From Methylotenera sp. (GTDB taxonomy: Bacteria > Pseudomonadota > Gammaproteobacteria > Burkholderiales > Methylophilaceae): a DNA stretch of 7,101 bases. The first letter of the stretch is position 1, and each line of letters begins with the position of its first letter. The notes below the pieces were generated by a model that was given only the letters and a program-made list of their open reading frames with translations, searched no databases and was not told where the DNA came from. Location of the stretch: NCBI GenBank assembly GCA_013816325.1, contig JACDEP010000114.1, forward strand, positions 1 through 7,101, in the 5' to 3' direction. Shown piece by piece: positions 1-6,484 of this stretch. Made by a program: the position numbers and the translations under genes.

Positions 1-876
1 CGCACCTTCAGTTTTACCCGCGCCGACCATGGTATGAATCTCATCAATGAATACGATAGTCTGGCCTTCATCTTGCGCTAACTCTTTCAGTACAGATTTC
101 AGGCGCTCTTCAAACTCACCACGATATTTCGCGCCAGCAAGTAAAGCGGCCATATCCAAGGACAATACCTTTTTACCTTTTAGTGATTCTGGCACTTCAC
201 CATTGACGATACGCTGCGCCAAGCCTTCCACAATTGCTGTTTTACCCACGCCTGGCTCACCTATCAGCACAGGATTATTTTTGGTACGGCGCTGCAATAC
301 CTGAATCGCACGGCGAATCTCGTCGTCACGACCAATTACAGGGTCTAACTTGCCGCGTCTGGCAAGCTCGGTTAAATCTACCGTATATTTTTTCAGCGCT
401 TCTCGATTAGATTCTGAGTCTGAGTCGTTGACCTGATCACCGCCGCGCACAGCATCAATCGCCTGCTCCAGTGCTAGCTTGGATAAACCATGGGCTTTTA
501 GCAGCCTACCCACAGGTCCTTTGTCTTCTGCTAATGCAAGCAAGAGCATCTCGCTCGCAATAAAACTATCACCACGTTTTAAAGCTAATTTATCTGTCAC
601 ATTGAGTAGGTTATTGAGGTCACGCGAAACCGAAACCTCGCCTGAGCTATCAGTGGTTTTAGGTAAAGATTCAATGGCATTGTTTAGTCCGGTCTTAAGC
701 GGCGCCAAATGTACACCAGCATGTGCTAATAAAGACGCTGTACCGCCATCTTGCTGGTTTAGCAAGGCAGTAAGAAGATGCAAAGCCTCTATGGTTGGGC
801 TATCGCTGGCTACTGCAATGCTTTGTGCATCATTCAATGCCTGCTGAAACTTTGTTGTAAGTTTATCAAAGCGCAT
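1..876 (-). CDS. clpB: ATP-dependent protein disaggregase ClpB, N-terminal 292 residues (cut by window edge)
   Basis: ClpB is a hexameric cytoplasmic AAA+ chaperone that, with DnaK/DnaJ/GrpE, pulls polypeptides out of heat-induced aggregates. The visible part begins MRFDKLTTKF and runs collinearly, without gaps, with my memory of E. coli ClpB. The Clp N-terminal repeat domain covers about residues 1-145, followed by a linker and the first nucleotide-binding domain. Walker A is GEPGVGKT at 206-213, the pore-loop KYRG has its tyrosine at 251, and Walker B FIDE ends at E279; all three fall at the E. coli numbering. The ATG at 876-874 is preceded by AGGAG (887-883 on the minus strand) with a 6-base spacer. 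The middle coiled-coil domain and second ATPase domain lie beyond position 1, so ClpC or ClpA cannot be excluded by those domains, but the N-terminus is ClpB-like. No frameshift is seen. Confidence 0.97.
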   Translation of the reverse strand, partial: MRFDKLTTKFQQALNDAQSIAVASDSPTIEALHLLTALLNQQDGGTASLLAHAGVHLAPLKTGLNNAIESLPKTTDSSGEVSVSRDLNNLLNVTDKLALKRGDSFIASEMLLLALAEDKGPVGRLLKAHGLSKLALEQAIDAVRGGDQVNDSDSESNREALKKYTVDLTELARRGKLDPVIGRDDEIRRAIQVLQRRTKNNPVLIGEPGVGKTAIVEGLAQRIVNGEVPESLKGKKVLSLDMAALLAGAKYRGEFEERLKSVLKELAQDEGQTIVFIDEIHTMVGAGKTEGA

Positions 877-905
877 CTTATGCTCCTGAATTATCAATGA
901 TAGTG

Positions 906-932
906 ATGTGGGGCTATTTGACGATTTTGCAA
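906..932 (-). promoter_or_regulatory. Candidate heat-shock (sigma-32/RpoH-like) promoter of clpB
   Basis: Read on the minus strand, TTGCAAA (932-926) is followed after 12 bases by CCCCACAT (913-906), about 30 bases before the clpB ATG. The RpoH consensus is roughly CTTGAAA, 11-16 bases, CCCCATNT, so the -10 element differs by an inserted-looking C and the -35 is approximate. clpB is a classical RpoH target, which raises the prior. The assignment is by eye only. Confidence 0.5.
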
Positions 933-1017
933 CGTTAGTGCAAACACATCTTTATTACAAAACTTTTACAATTTGTTAACTCTTTTTTAATTGATATGTG
1001 ATATTTGGGGGAATAGA

Positions 1018-1047
1018 ATGGCCGCCTATGTACTTTATGCGAAATAA
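1018..1047 (+). other. Possible 9-codon leader ORF overlapping the DUF2946 start
   Basis: An ATG at 1018 opens a 9-residue reading frame (MAAYVLYAK) ending at TAA 1045-1047. It has the best-placed purine tract in the area: GGGGGA at 1007-1012, 5 bases before the ATG. The in-frame DUF2946 starts at 1028 and 1037 lie inside this mini-ORF and have no Shine-Dalgarno sequence at normal spacing. The mini-ORF may be a translational coupling device for the downstream ORF, or chance. Nothing beyond its position and ribosome-site spacing supports it. Confidence 0.2.
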
Positions 1048-1459
1048 CCGTTGGCTGCAGCAGCGCTTAGTTGCATTAGTTGCTTGCGCCTCGGTGTTAT
1101 TGAGCGCTCTTGCTCCCACTATTTCGCACGCTATGTCCCCCGAAAATGTGCCTGCAGGCATGATCAAGGTCTGCAGTTCTACTGGCGATAGATTCATCCC
1201 GGCCGACTTCCTGACAGCTAAAACCAATCTCAAGCTTACCGATACATTGCCCAACAGCAGGAATGGTGAATCTAAAACTGCTGCATGTGGATACTGTGAC
1301 CAGCATGCCGGTTCATACAGTATTATTAGTATCGTTCACTACAACTTCAATGTAACTGACTTATCTAGCCACTACGCTGAATTGTTCTATCATCATCCCC
1401 TGTCGTACTTCCATAGCAATCCCCCTAGTTCCCGCGCTCCTCCTACTTTCCTAAGCTAG
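1028..1459 (+). CDS. cruR: DUF2946 family protein, CruR-like copper-responsive upstream ORF
   Basis: A small protein of 143 residues. It has a positively charged start (RNNRWLQQR), one hydrophobic segment (about residues 13-30) and a likely signal-peptide cleavage after SHA. The body carries ACGYCDQHAG, a CxxC followed by His (C87, C90, H93 in this numbering), and the C-terminus reads SSRAPPTFLS. CxxCxxH plus a terminal RAPP is the signature of DUF2946. In Bordetella pertussis a member (CruR) acts as a regulatory upstream ORF: the nascent chain senses copper by its CxxC, RAPP arrests the ribosome, and relief of arrest allows Rho termination before the next gene. Here it heads the ccoI-ccoS-ccoNOQP cluster in the same orientation, 197 bases before ccoI. 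The start is uncertain: ATG 1028 is chosen, ATG 1037 also gives a sound signal peptide, and GTG 998 is unlikely because no ribosome site precedes it. A conventional role as a periplasmic copper-binding protein is the alternative. Confidence 0.85.
   Translation: MYFMRNNRWLQQRLVALVACASVLLSALAPTISHAMSPENVPAGMIKVCSSTGDRFIPADFLTAKTNLKLTDTLPNSRNGESKTAACGYCDQHAGSYSIISIVHYNFNVTDLSSHYAELFYHHPLSYFHSNPPSSRAPPTFLS
1391..1456 (+). promoter_or_regulatory. C-rich, G-poor stretch: candidate Rho loading (rut) site
   Basis: Positions 1391-1450 contain 27 C and only 6 G, with many YC dinucleotides and runs such as CATCCCC and CCCCCT. Rho binds unstructured C-rich, G-poor RNA of this size. The stretch covers the last 20 or so codons of the DUF2946 ORF, so a ribosome stalled near its end would mask part of it. 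A second, milder pyrimidine-rich patch occurs at about 1571-1610 in the untranslated leader. The composition is counted directly; Rho use is inferred. Confidence 0.45.
1433..1444 (+). promoter_or_regulatory. RAPP codons: candidate translation-arrest motif
   Basis: The codons CGC GCT CCT CCT encode Arg-Ala-Pro-Pro, with only four sense codons (Thr-Phe-Leu-Ser) before the TAG at 1457-1459. RAPP near the C-terminus is the conserved arrest element of CruR-type DUF2946 proteins, and two consecutive prolines are intrinsically slow for the ribosome. Presence is seen directly; arrest in this organism is inferred. Confidence 0.6.
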
Positions 1460-1656
1460 TACTCATCAGCTCAAAAAACTGATTTGTAATATGTTGGCGT
1501 CAAATCAAGGTATTTGTCGCCTCCGGCATATCCTTATTGCATATATAGCTGGCTAAATAGCTTCGGTAAGCATTTCAGTATCCGCTACCTCTTGGCTAAA
1601 GTCTTTGCACTAAGCATATGAATAATCGAGCATCTTTTTATTGATATGGAGTTAGG
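1460..1656 (+). promoter_or_regulatory. Leader region between DUF2946 and ccoI, no intrinsic terminator seen
   Basis: This 197-base gap holds no ORF of note, no convincing sigma-70 promoter and no GC-rich hairpin followed by a T run. Only a 5-bp AT-rich stem (1465-1469 with 1479-1483) is visible, too weak to terminate. A long untranslated gap without an intrinsic terminator, just after a C-rich stretch, fits a zone of Rho-dependent termination between a CruR-type ORF and its target genes. That reading is inference from the family mechanism. Confidence 0.4.
1648..1651 (+). promoter_or_regulatory. Ribosome binding site that decides the TTG start of ccoI
   Basis: GGAG lies 5 bases before the TTG at 1657. 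The reading frame is closed by TGA at 1642-1644, so TTG 1657 is the first usable start, and the next in-frame candidates (GTG at about codon 39, ATG at codon 82, inside the metal-binding domain) lack a ribosome site. Confidence 0.7.
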
Positions 1657-3960
1657 TTGTTAGCTAACGCTTACACCACTACGCATGCGGCCACATCTGG
1701 AACCTCCACGGCTGCAAAGTCGTGGACGATTCTGGATACGGAAGAACAATGGCAAAATTTTAGCCAATCGGTGACCAATGCCAGCGAGCCACTCGTGCAA
1801 TCCAGCTTATTGCTAGATGGCCTGCGCTGTGCTGCCTGTTCCAATATCATTGAGCAAGCCTTGCTGGCGCAAACCGGGGTTACCAGCGCACGGGTCAGCA
1901 TGTCTAAAAGCCGTGTAGTAGTCGTATGGTCATCAGCCAAAACCCGCCCATCAAAAATAATAGATACCATTCATGCGCTGGGTTACACCGCTACTCCTGC
2001 ATCGCACCGTAAAAATGAATTTGCCGCTATAAAGAAACAGCGCACGGCTTTCTGGCGCTGGATGGTCGCTGGCTTCTGCATGATGCAAGTCATGATGTAC
2101 GCGACTCCTAGTTATTTTATCCATGCCGGGGATATGACGGATGAAGCACGCCACTTGCTCAATTGGGCATCATGGTTATTAAGCTTGCCAGTCATCTTAT
2201 TCTCCAGCAGCACTTTTTTTGGTCAAGCATTCCGTGACCTGAAATCCTTGCAAGTCAGCATGGACTTGCCAGTAACGCTCGGTATTGCGATTACCTTTAG
2301 TGTCAGCACAGCCGCCACATTCGAATCAAACGGCTGGTGGGGTAACACGGTGTATTTTGATTCACTGACCATGTTTGTGTTCTTCTTATTATCTGCCCGC
2401 CTGATTGAGGCAAAACTTCATAATAAGACCCTCGGCGCATTGGAAAACCTCGTTAGCCGTATACCTGAAAGCATAGAACGCTTGAACAGCGATGGGAATG
2501 TCTCGCGTGTGTTGAATCGACAGCTAAAGGTTGGCGATACCGTCCGTGTACATTTGGGTGAAGCATTCCCTGCGGACGGTCACTTGGTCTTAGGCAATAC
2601 CTCGGTTGATGAATCGCTACTGACTGGTGAAGCAACGGCAATCTCTAAAAAATTCAATGACCATGTGATTGCCGGTAGCTACAACCTTCGCAATACGGTA
2701 CACATGCAGATTGAGACCTTAGGTGAAGCAACCCAATATGGCCAAATCGTCAACTTAATTAACCAAGCCTCCATTGAAAAACCACGGTTTTCACAAATTG
2801 CCGATCGTATTGCACGGCCTTTCTTACTATTTGCCATACTAAGCGCTGCACTAGCGGCGGCATTGCTATGGAATGTCGACCACGGTCATGCCTTGATGAC
2901 AGCGGCTGCGGTACTGATAGTCACCTGCCCATGTGCGTTATCGCTGGCAACTCCGGCTGCTATGCTGGCCACTGCTAGCGCCTTTGTAAAGCGCGGCATC
3001 CTCATCAGCCGTCTGCAGGCCATTGAAAGCATTGCCAATATCGACACCGTGATTTTCGATAAAACCGGCACGCTGACCCATGACGATATCCAACTGACTA
3101 CCATCCAGTGGAGAGAAGGTTTTGCCGAAGCTGATGCCCTAGCGATTGCTCAAGCCCTTGCCCAGCATTCCATGCATCCAATCTCAAGGGCGCTCACGGC
3201 TCACGGCTCGCCCAACACAGGTTCACAAAAAATCATTATAACGAATGTAAACGAAGAGATTGGCGCCGGCATCAGCGCAACGCTACTTTCTAATAATAAT
3301 GTTGTAAAACTGGGATCTGCAAAATTCTGCGGTTTAGCCATTACTGATACTTCTACCCAGCAAGTTTACCTTGCGGATACGCATGGTTGGCTAGCGAATT
3401 TTACCCTACAAGAAAGTCTTAAGGCCTATGCAGCACAGACTATTGAGCAACTTAAAGACTTAAACCTCGGCGTTGAACTGCTATCTGGCGACCAATTACA
3501 AATCGTAGAAAATATCGCGAAAGCGATAGGCATCAGCACTTTTCAAGCAGCTTGCAGTCCGCAAGACAAATTATCACGGTTGCAGGCTTTAAAGCAGGAT
3601 GGCAAAAAAGTGTTGATGGTGGGCGATGGCCTAAATGATGGTCCGATTTTGGCCAGCGCGCACGTTTCTATCGCCATGGGTAAAGGCGTGCCGCTCAGCC
3701 AAGCACATGCTGATTACATTTTACTGAACGGGGACATCAGCCTTATTCCACACCTCATACGCCACGCCAAAAAAACCATGCAGGTCATCATGCAGAACAT
3801 CGCTTGGGCAATCGTTTACAACCTGGTGTGTATTCCACTAGCGTTTATAGGTGTGCTTTCGCCATGGCTAGCTGGCTTAGGCATGGCGGCCAGCTCTATT
3901 GTGGTGGTGCTTAACGCACTACGTTTAACGCAGTTTTCTATCGAACCATTGAACCAATGA
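1657..3960 (+). CDS. ccoI: Copper-translocating P-type ATPase for cbb3 oxidase assembly (CcoI/FixI type)
   Basis: A P1B-type ATPase of 767 residues that moves copper out of the cytoplasm across the inner membrane; CcoI/FixI members supply CuB of cbb3 oxidase rather than copper detoxification. One heavy-metal-associated domain carries GLRCAACS (C58, C61). Then come the first transmembrane helices (about 133-250), the actuator TGE (323-325), the transmembrane metal site CPC (424-426), the phosphorylated Asp in DKTGT (D468), the nucleotide-binding HP pair (H507-P508) and the hinge GDGLND (656-661). The last helices contain YN (721-722) and MAASS (743-747), copper ligands in P1B-1 pumps. The assignment as CcoI rather than CopA rests on the neighbours ccoS and ccoNOQP. 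The TTG start is supported by GGAG with a 5-base spacer. No N-terminal zinc-ribbon-like extension seen in some gammaproteobacterial CcoI proteins is present. The hinge reads NDGP where many pumps have NDAP. Confidence 0.93.
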   Translation: MLANAYTTTHAATSGTSTAAKSWTILDTEEQWQNFSQSVTNASEPLVQSSLLLDGLRCAACSNIIEQALLAQTGVTSARVSMSKSRVVVVWSSAKTRPSKIIDTIHALGYTATPASHRKNEFAAIKKQRTAFWRWMVAGFCMMQVMMYATPSYFIHAGDMTDEARHLLNWASWLLSLPVILFSSSTFFGQAFRDLKSLQVSMDLPVTLGIAITFSVSTAATFESNGWWGNTVYFDSLTMFVFFLLSARLIEAKLHNKTLGALENLVSRIPESIERLNSDGNVSRVLNRQLKVGDTVRVHLGEAFPADGHLVLGNTSVDESLLTGEATAISKKFNDHVIAGSYNLRNTVHMQIETLGEATQYGQIVNLINQASIEKPRFSQIADRIARPFLLFAILSAALAAALLWNVDHGHALMTAAAVLIVTCPCALSLATPAAMLATASAFVKRGILISRLQAIESIANIDTVIFDKTGTLTHDDIQLTTIQWREGFAEADALAIAQALAQHSMHPISRALTAHGSPNTGSQKIIITNVNEEIGAGISATLLSNNNVVKLGSAKFCGLAITDTSTQQVYLADTHGWLANFTLQESLKAYAAQTIEQLKDLNLGVELLSGDQLQIVENIAKAIGISTFQAACSPQDKLSRLQALKQDGKKVLMVGDGLNDGPILASAHVSIAMGKGVPLSQAHADYILLNGDISLIPHLIRHAKKTMQVIMQNIAWAIVYNLVCIPLAFIGVLSPWLAGLGMAASSIVVVLNALRLTQFSIEPLNQ

Positions 3961-3968
3961 ACCAATGA
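3953..3968 (+). repeat. 8-bp perfect tandem duplication at the ccoI stop codon
   Basis: ACCAATGA occurs twice back to back; the first copy contains the TGA stop of ccoI (3958-3960). A related GAACCATTGAACC lies just before it. The duplication lengthens the ccoI-ccoS spacer by eight bases and does not change the protein. It is probably a small slippage event. Confidence 0.8.
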
Positions 3969-3984
3969 AAACCAGGACTGTGTA

Positions 3985-4125
3985 ATGGACATTTTATTCA
4001 TCCTCATCCCACTATCTGTAGTGATGGCCATCGTCGTGCTGGCAGGTTTGTGGTGGGCGATATACCAAGGTCAGTTTGAAGATATAGAAGAAGAAAGCAA
4101 ACGGATAATGGAAGAAGACCAATGA
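3985..4125 (+). CDS. ccoS: cbb3-type oxidase assembly protein CcoS
   Basis: A 46-residue inner-membrane protein with one N-terminal transmembrane helix (about residues 3-22), the family's GLWWAIYQGQFED segment, and an acidic charged tail (EEESKR...EED). CcoS is required for insertion of heme and copper cofactors into CcoN in other bacteria; its exact chemistry is not known. The ATG has AGGA (3974-3977) with a 7-base spacer, and the gene begins 24 bases after the ccoI stop, so the two are surely co-transcribed. The helix plus the conserved W-W-A-I-x-x-G-Q-F-D/E pattern is diagnostic despite the small size. Confidence 0.93.
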   Translation: MDILFILIPLSVVMAIVVLAGLWWAIYQGQFEDIEEESKRIMEEDQ

Positions 4126-4130
4126 AGATT

Positions 4131-4146
4131 TTAATAAATTTATTAA
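4131..4146. repeat. 16-bp perfect palindrome in the ccoS-ccoN gap
   Basis: TTAATAAATTTATTAA is its own reverse complement across all 16 bases, and symmetry ends exactly at its edges. It starts 5 bases after the ccoS stop. It could be a regulator operator or, being entirely A/T, an upstream promoter element or chance. It lacks the G/C bases of an FNR/Anr box (TTGAT, 4 bases, ATCAA) and no T run follows, so it is not an intrinsic terminator. Confidence 0.6.
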
Positions 4147-4164
4147 GGATGGGGGAATTACGAA

Positions 4165-4239
4165 ATGCAGCATCGAATTTTTGAATTCAAATCGTCAATA
4201 TTTTTAGTATCAATTAAGGACCGAAGTCATGAGTGCTAA
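4165..4239 (+). other. Possible 24-codon upstream ORF overlapping the ccoN start
   Basis: ATG 4165 opens a 24-residue frame starting MQHRIFEFKSS and ending at TAA 4237-4239, eleven bases into ccoN in another frame. GGGGGA (4151-4156) precedes its ATG by 8 bases. ccoN has its own good ribosome site (AAGGA 4216-4220), inside the small ORF, so translation of one could affect the other. No similarity is recognised; it may be chance. Confidence 0.2.
4180..4191. repeat. 12-bp perfect palindrome centred on GAATTC upstream of ccoN
   Basis: TTTGAATTCAAA is perfectly symmetric and lies 38 bases before the ccoN ATG, in the same short gap as the 16-bp palindrome. It resembles an FNR-type site only in its TTGA/TCAA arms; the central spacing is too short. 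It may be an operator for another dimeric regulator or chance in AT-rich DNA. Confidence 0.5.
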
Positions 4240-5674
4240 TAACACAGTACAAACTTTTTATGATGATTACGCAGTCAGGAACTTTACCGTGATGGCCGTA
4301 GTTTGGGGAGTCGTCGGTATGTTGATGGGCGTAATCATTGCCTCGCAGCTTGCTTTTCCGGAGCTTAATCTAGGAATCTCATGGACTAGCTTTGGTCGTT
4401 TACGTCCACTGCATACTAACCTGGTGATTTTCGCTTTTGGTGGTTGCGCCCTGTTCGGCACTTCCTTCTACGTGGTGCAGCGTACTTGCCAAACTAAACT
4501 CAAGTTTTCACTTTTGTCGCGCTATGTCTTTTGGGGCTATCAGGCGGTCATTGCTGCTGCAATCATCTCCTTGCCTATGGGTTATACGTCGGGCAAAGAG
4601 TATGCTGAACTTGAATGGCCTATCGATGTATTGCTTTTGATTGTCTGGCTCATGTACGCGACAGTGTTCTTTGGTACGATTGCAGCGCGTAAAGTTAAGC
4701 ATATCTACGTAGCCAACTGGTTCTACGGTGCGTTCATCATCGTGGTAGCGATCCTACACATTGTGAACAGCATGGAAGTACCTGCTGGCTGGATGAAGTC
4801 ATATTCGGCCTACGCTGGCGTGCAAGACGCCATGATTCAATGGTGGTACGGCCATAACGCCGTCGGTTTCTTTTTGACGGCTGGTTTCCTGGGCATGATG
4901 TACTACTTCATCCCCAAACAAGCTGAACGTCCAATCTACTCATATCGCTTGTCTATCGTGCACTTCTGGGGCTTGATTTTCACCTATATGTGGGCAGGTT
5001 CGCATCACTTGCACTACACCGCCTTGCCAGACTGGACACAATCAGTAGGCATGGTCTTATCCCTTATCTTGTTGGCACCTAGCTGGGGCGGCATGATTAA
5101 CGGCATGATGACCATGTCAGGCGCATGGCACAAACTGCGTGATGACCCAATCTTACGCTTCCTGATTGTTGCATTATCCTTCTACGGCATGAGTACTTTT
5201 GAAGGCCCGATGATGGCGATCAAAACCGTTAACGCGCTTTCACATTACACAGATTGGACCATTGGCCACGTGCACTCAGGCGCGCTTGGCTGGGTAGGCT
5301 TCATCACTATGGGTGCGATCTACTACTTGATCCCACGTTTATATGGCCAAAAACAGATGTACAGCAAAAAAGCCATTGAGATTCACTTCTGGGTAGCCAC
5401 TATAGGCATCGTGTTGTACATCACTGCGATGTGGATTTCCGGTGTGACTGAGGGTTTGATGTGGCGCGCCATGAATGATGATGGCACGCTGACCTATACC
5501 TTTGTAGAGGCAGTGAAAGCTACGCATCCGTTTTATATCATCCGTATGCTGGGCGGTCTGCTGTATTTAAGCGGCATGGTCATCATGTTATGGAACGTAT
5601 TGAAAACGAGATCTTTGGGTCAACCGGCTCGTGCTGCAATCCCTAGCCATTCATCAACTTTGGCACATGCATAA
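4229..5674 (+). CDS. ccoN: cbb3-type cytochrome c oxidase catalytic subunit I
   Basis: CcoN is the polytopic inner-membrane subunit holding low-spin heme b and the heme b3-CuB centre where oxygen is reduced to water with proton pumping. The 481 residues are usual for the family. Ligands can be read directly: H62 in PLHTN (heme b), H209 in WWYGHNAV plus H259 and H260 in GSHHLHYT (CuB), H347 (heme b3) and H349 (heme b) in TIGHVHSG. Y253 in FTYMW matches the tyrosine that is cross-linked to a CuB histidine in cbb3 enzymes. All are offset by +2 from the Pseudomonas stutzeri numbering as I remember it, so the active site looks intact. ATG 4229 has AAGGA (4216-4220) with an 8-base spacer. It lies 103 bases after ccoS, a gap large enough for its own promoter, and ccoO follows after 10 bases. 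Confidence 0.98.
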   Translation: MSANNTVQTFYDDYAVRNFTVMAVVWGVVGMLMGVIIASQLAFPELNLGISWTSFGRLRPLHTNLVIFAFGGCALFGTSFYVVQRTCQTKLKFSLLSRYVFWGYQAVIAAAIISLPMGYTSGKEYAELEWPIDVLLLIVWLMYATVFFGTIAARKVKHIYVANWFYGAFIIVVAILHIVNSMEVPAGWMKSYSAYAGVQDAMIQWWYGHNAVGFFLTAGFLGMMYYFIPKQAERPIYSYRLSIVHFWGLIFTYMWAGSHHLHYTALPDWTQSVGMVLSLILLAPSWGGMINGMMTMSGAWHKLRDDPILRFLIVALSFYGMSTFEGPMMAIKTVNALSHYTDWTIGHVHSGALGWVGFITMGAIYYLIPRLYGQKQMYSKKAIEIHFWVATIGIVLYITAMWISGVTEGLMWRAMNDDGTLTYTFVEAVKATHPFYIIRMLGGLLYLSGMVIMLWNVLKTRSLGQPARAAIPSHSSTLAHA

Positions 5675-5684
5675 GAGAACGAAA

Positions 5685-6321
<637 letters not shown>

Positions 6322-6323
<2 letters not shown>

Positions 6324-6326
6324 GAA
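6322..6326 (+). promoter_or_regulatory. Ribosome binding site that favours the GTG start of ccoQ
   Basis: AGGAA overlaps the ccoO stop (TAG 6321-6323) and sits 5 bases before GTG 6332. The in-frame ATG at 6344 would be 17 bases away, too far for this site, and has no other purine tract. Confidence 0.65.
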
Positions 6327-6331
6327 ACACC

Positions 6332-6484
6332 GTGGACATTTCTATGGACATTACAGATTTACGTATCATTGCCACGCTCTCCGCCTTTGTGACATTCATT
6401 GGCATCTGGATATGGGCTTGGTCTAAACGCAACAAGAATGATTTTGATGAAGCGGCAAAATTGCCGTTTGAGGGAGAAGAATAA
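6332..6484 (+). CDS. ccoQ: cbb3-type oxidase small subunit CcoQ
   Basis: A 50-residue single-helix membrane protein of the CcoQ/FixQ family, which stabilises the interaction of CcoP with the CcoNO core and is not itself redox active. After a short polar start, residues about 11-30 form the transmembrane helix (RIIATLSAFVTFIGIWIWAW), then a basic cluster (SKRNKN) and an acidic tail ending PFEGEE, matching the usual family pattern. A GTG start is chosen from ribosome-site spacing; starting at ATG 6344 would give 46 residues and is also within family size. The stop TAA shares its last base with the ATG of ccoP (TAATG), a strong sign of translational coupling. Recognition relies on the position between ccoO and ccoP as well as on sequence. 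Confidence 0.93.
   Translation: MDISMDITDLRIIATLSAFVTFIGIWIWAWSKRNKNDFDEAAKLPFEGEE

Noticed and set aside
47..847. Plus-strand ORFs opposite clpB
   Set aside because: They are antisense shadows of a clearly coding ClpB frame; their residues show no recognisable domain and they have no plausible ribosome site.
991..1004. TTGATATGTGATAT as an FNR/Anr box before the DUF2946 ORF; a similar TTGATATGG occurs at 1641-1649
   Set aside because: Each has only the left half-site TTGAT; the right half ATCAA is absent in both places.
1028..1459. DUF2946 protein as a dedicated periplasmic copper chaperone for CcoN
   Set aside because: Not excluded, but the terminal RAPP, the C-rich 3' end and the long leader fit the regulatory upstream-ORF role better than a simple chaperone.
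1465..1483. Possible intrinsic terminator after the DUF2946 ORF (ATCAG ... CTGAT)
   Set aside because: The stem is only 5 bp, not GC-rich, has a 9-base loop and no T run follows.
4181..4210. Sigma-70 promoter before ccoN (TTGAAT, 18 bases, TAGTAT)
   Set aside because: Each hexamer matches only 4 of 6, and a start at the implied position would fall on the ccoN ribosome site, leaving no usable leader.
5631..5684. Longer ccoO starting at ATG 5631
   Set aside because: It would overlap ccoN by 44 bases, lacks a ribosome site and adds residues that do not resemble a CcoO N-terminus; ATG 5685 fits the family.
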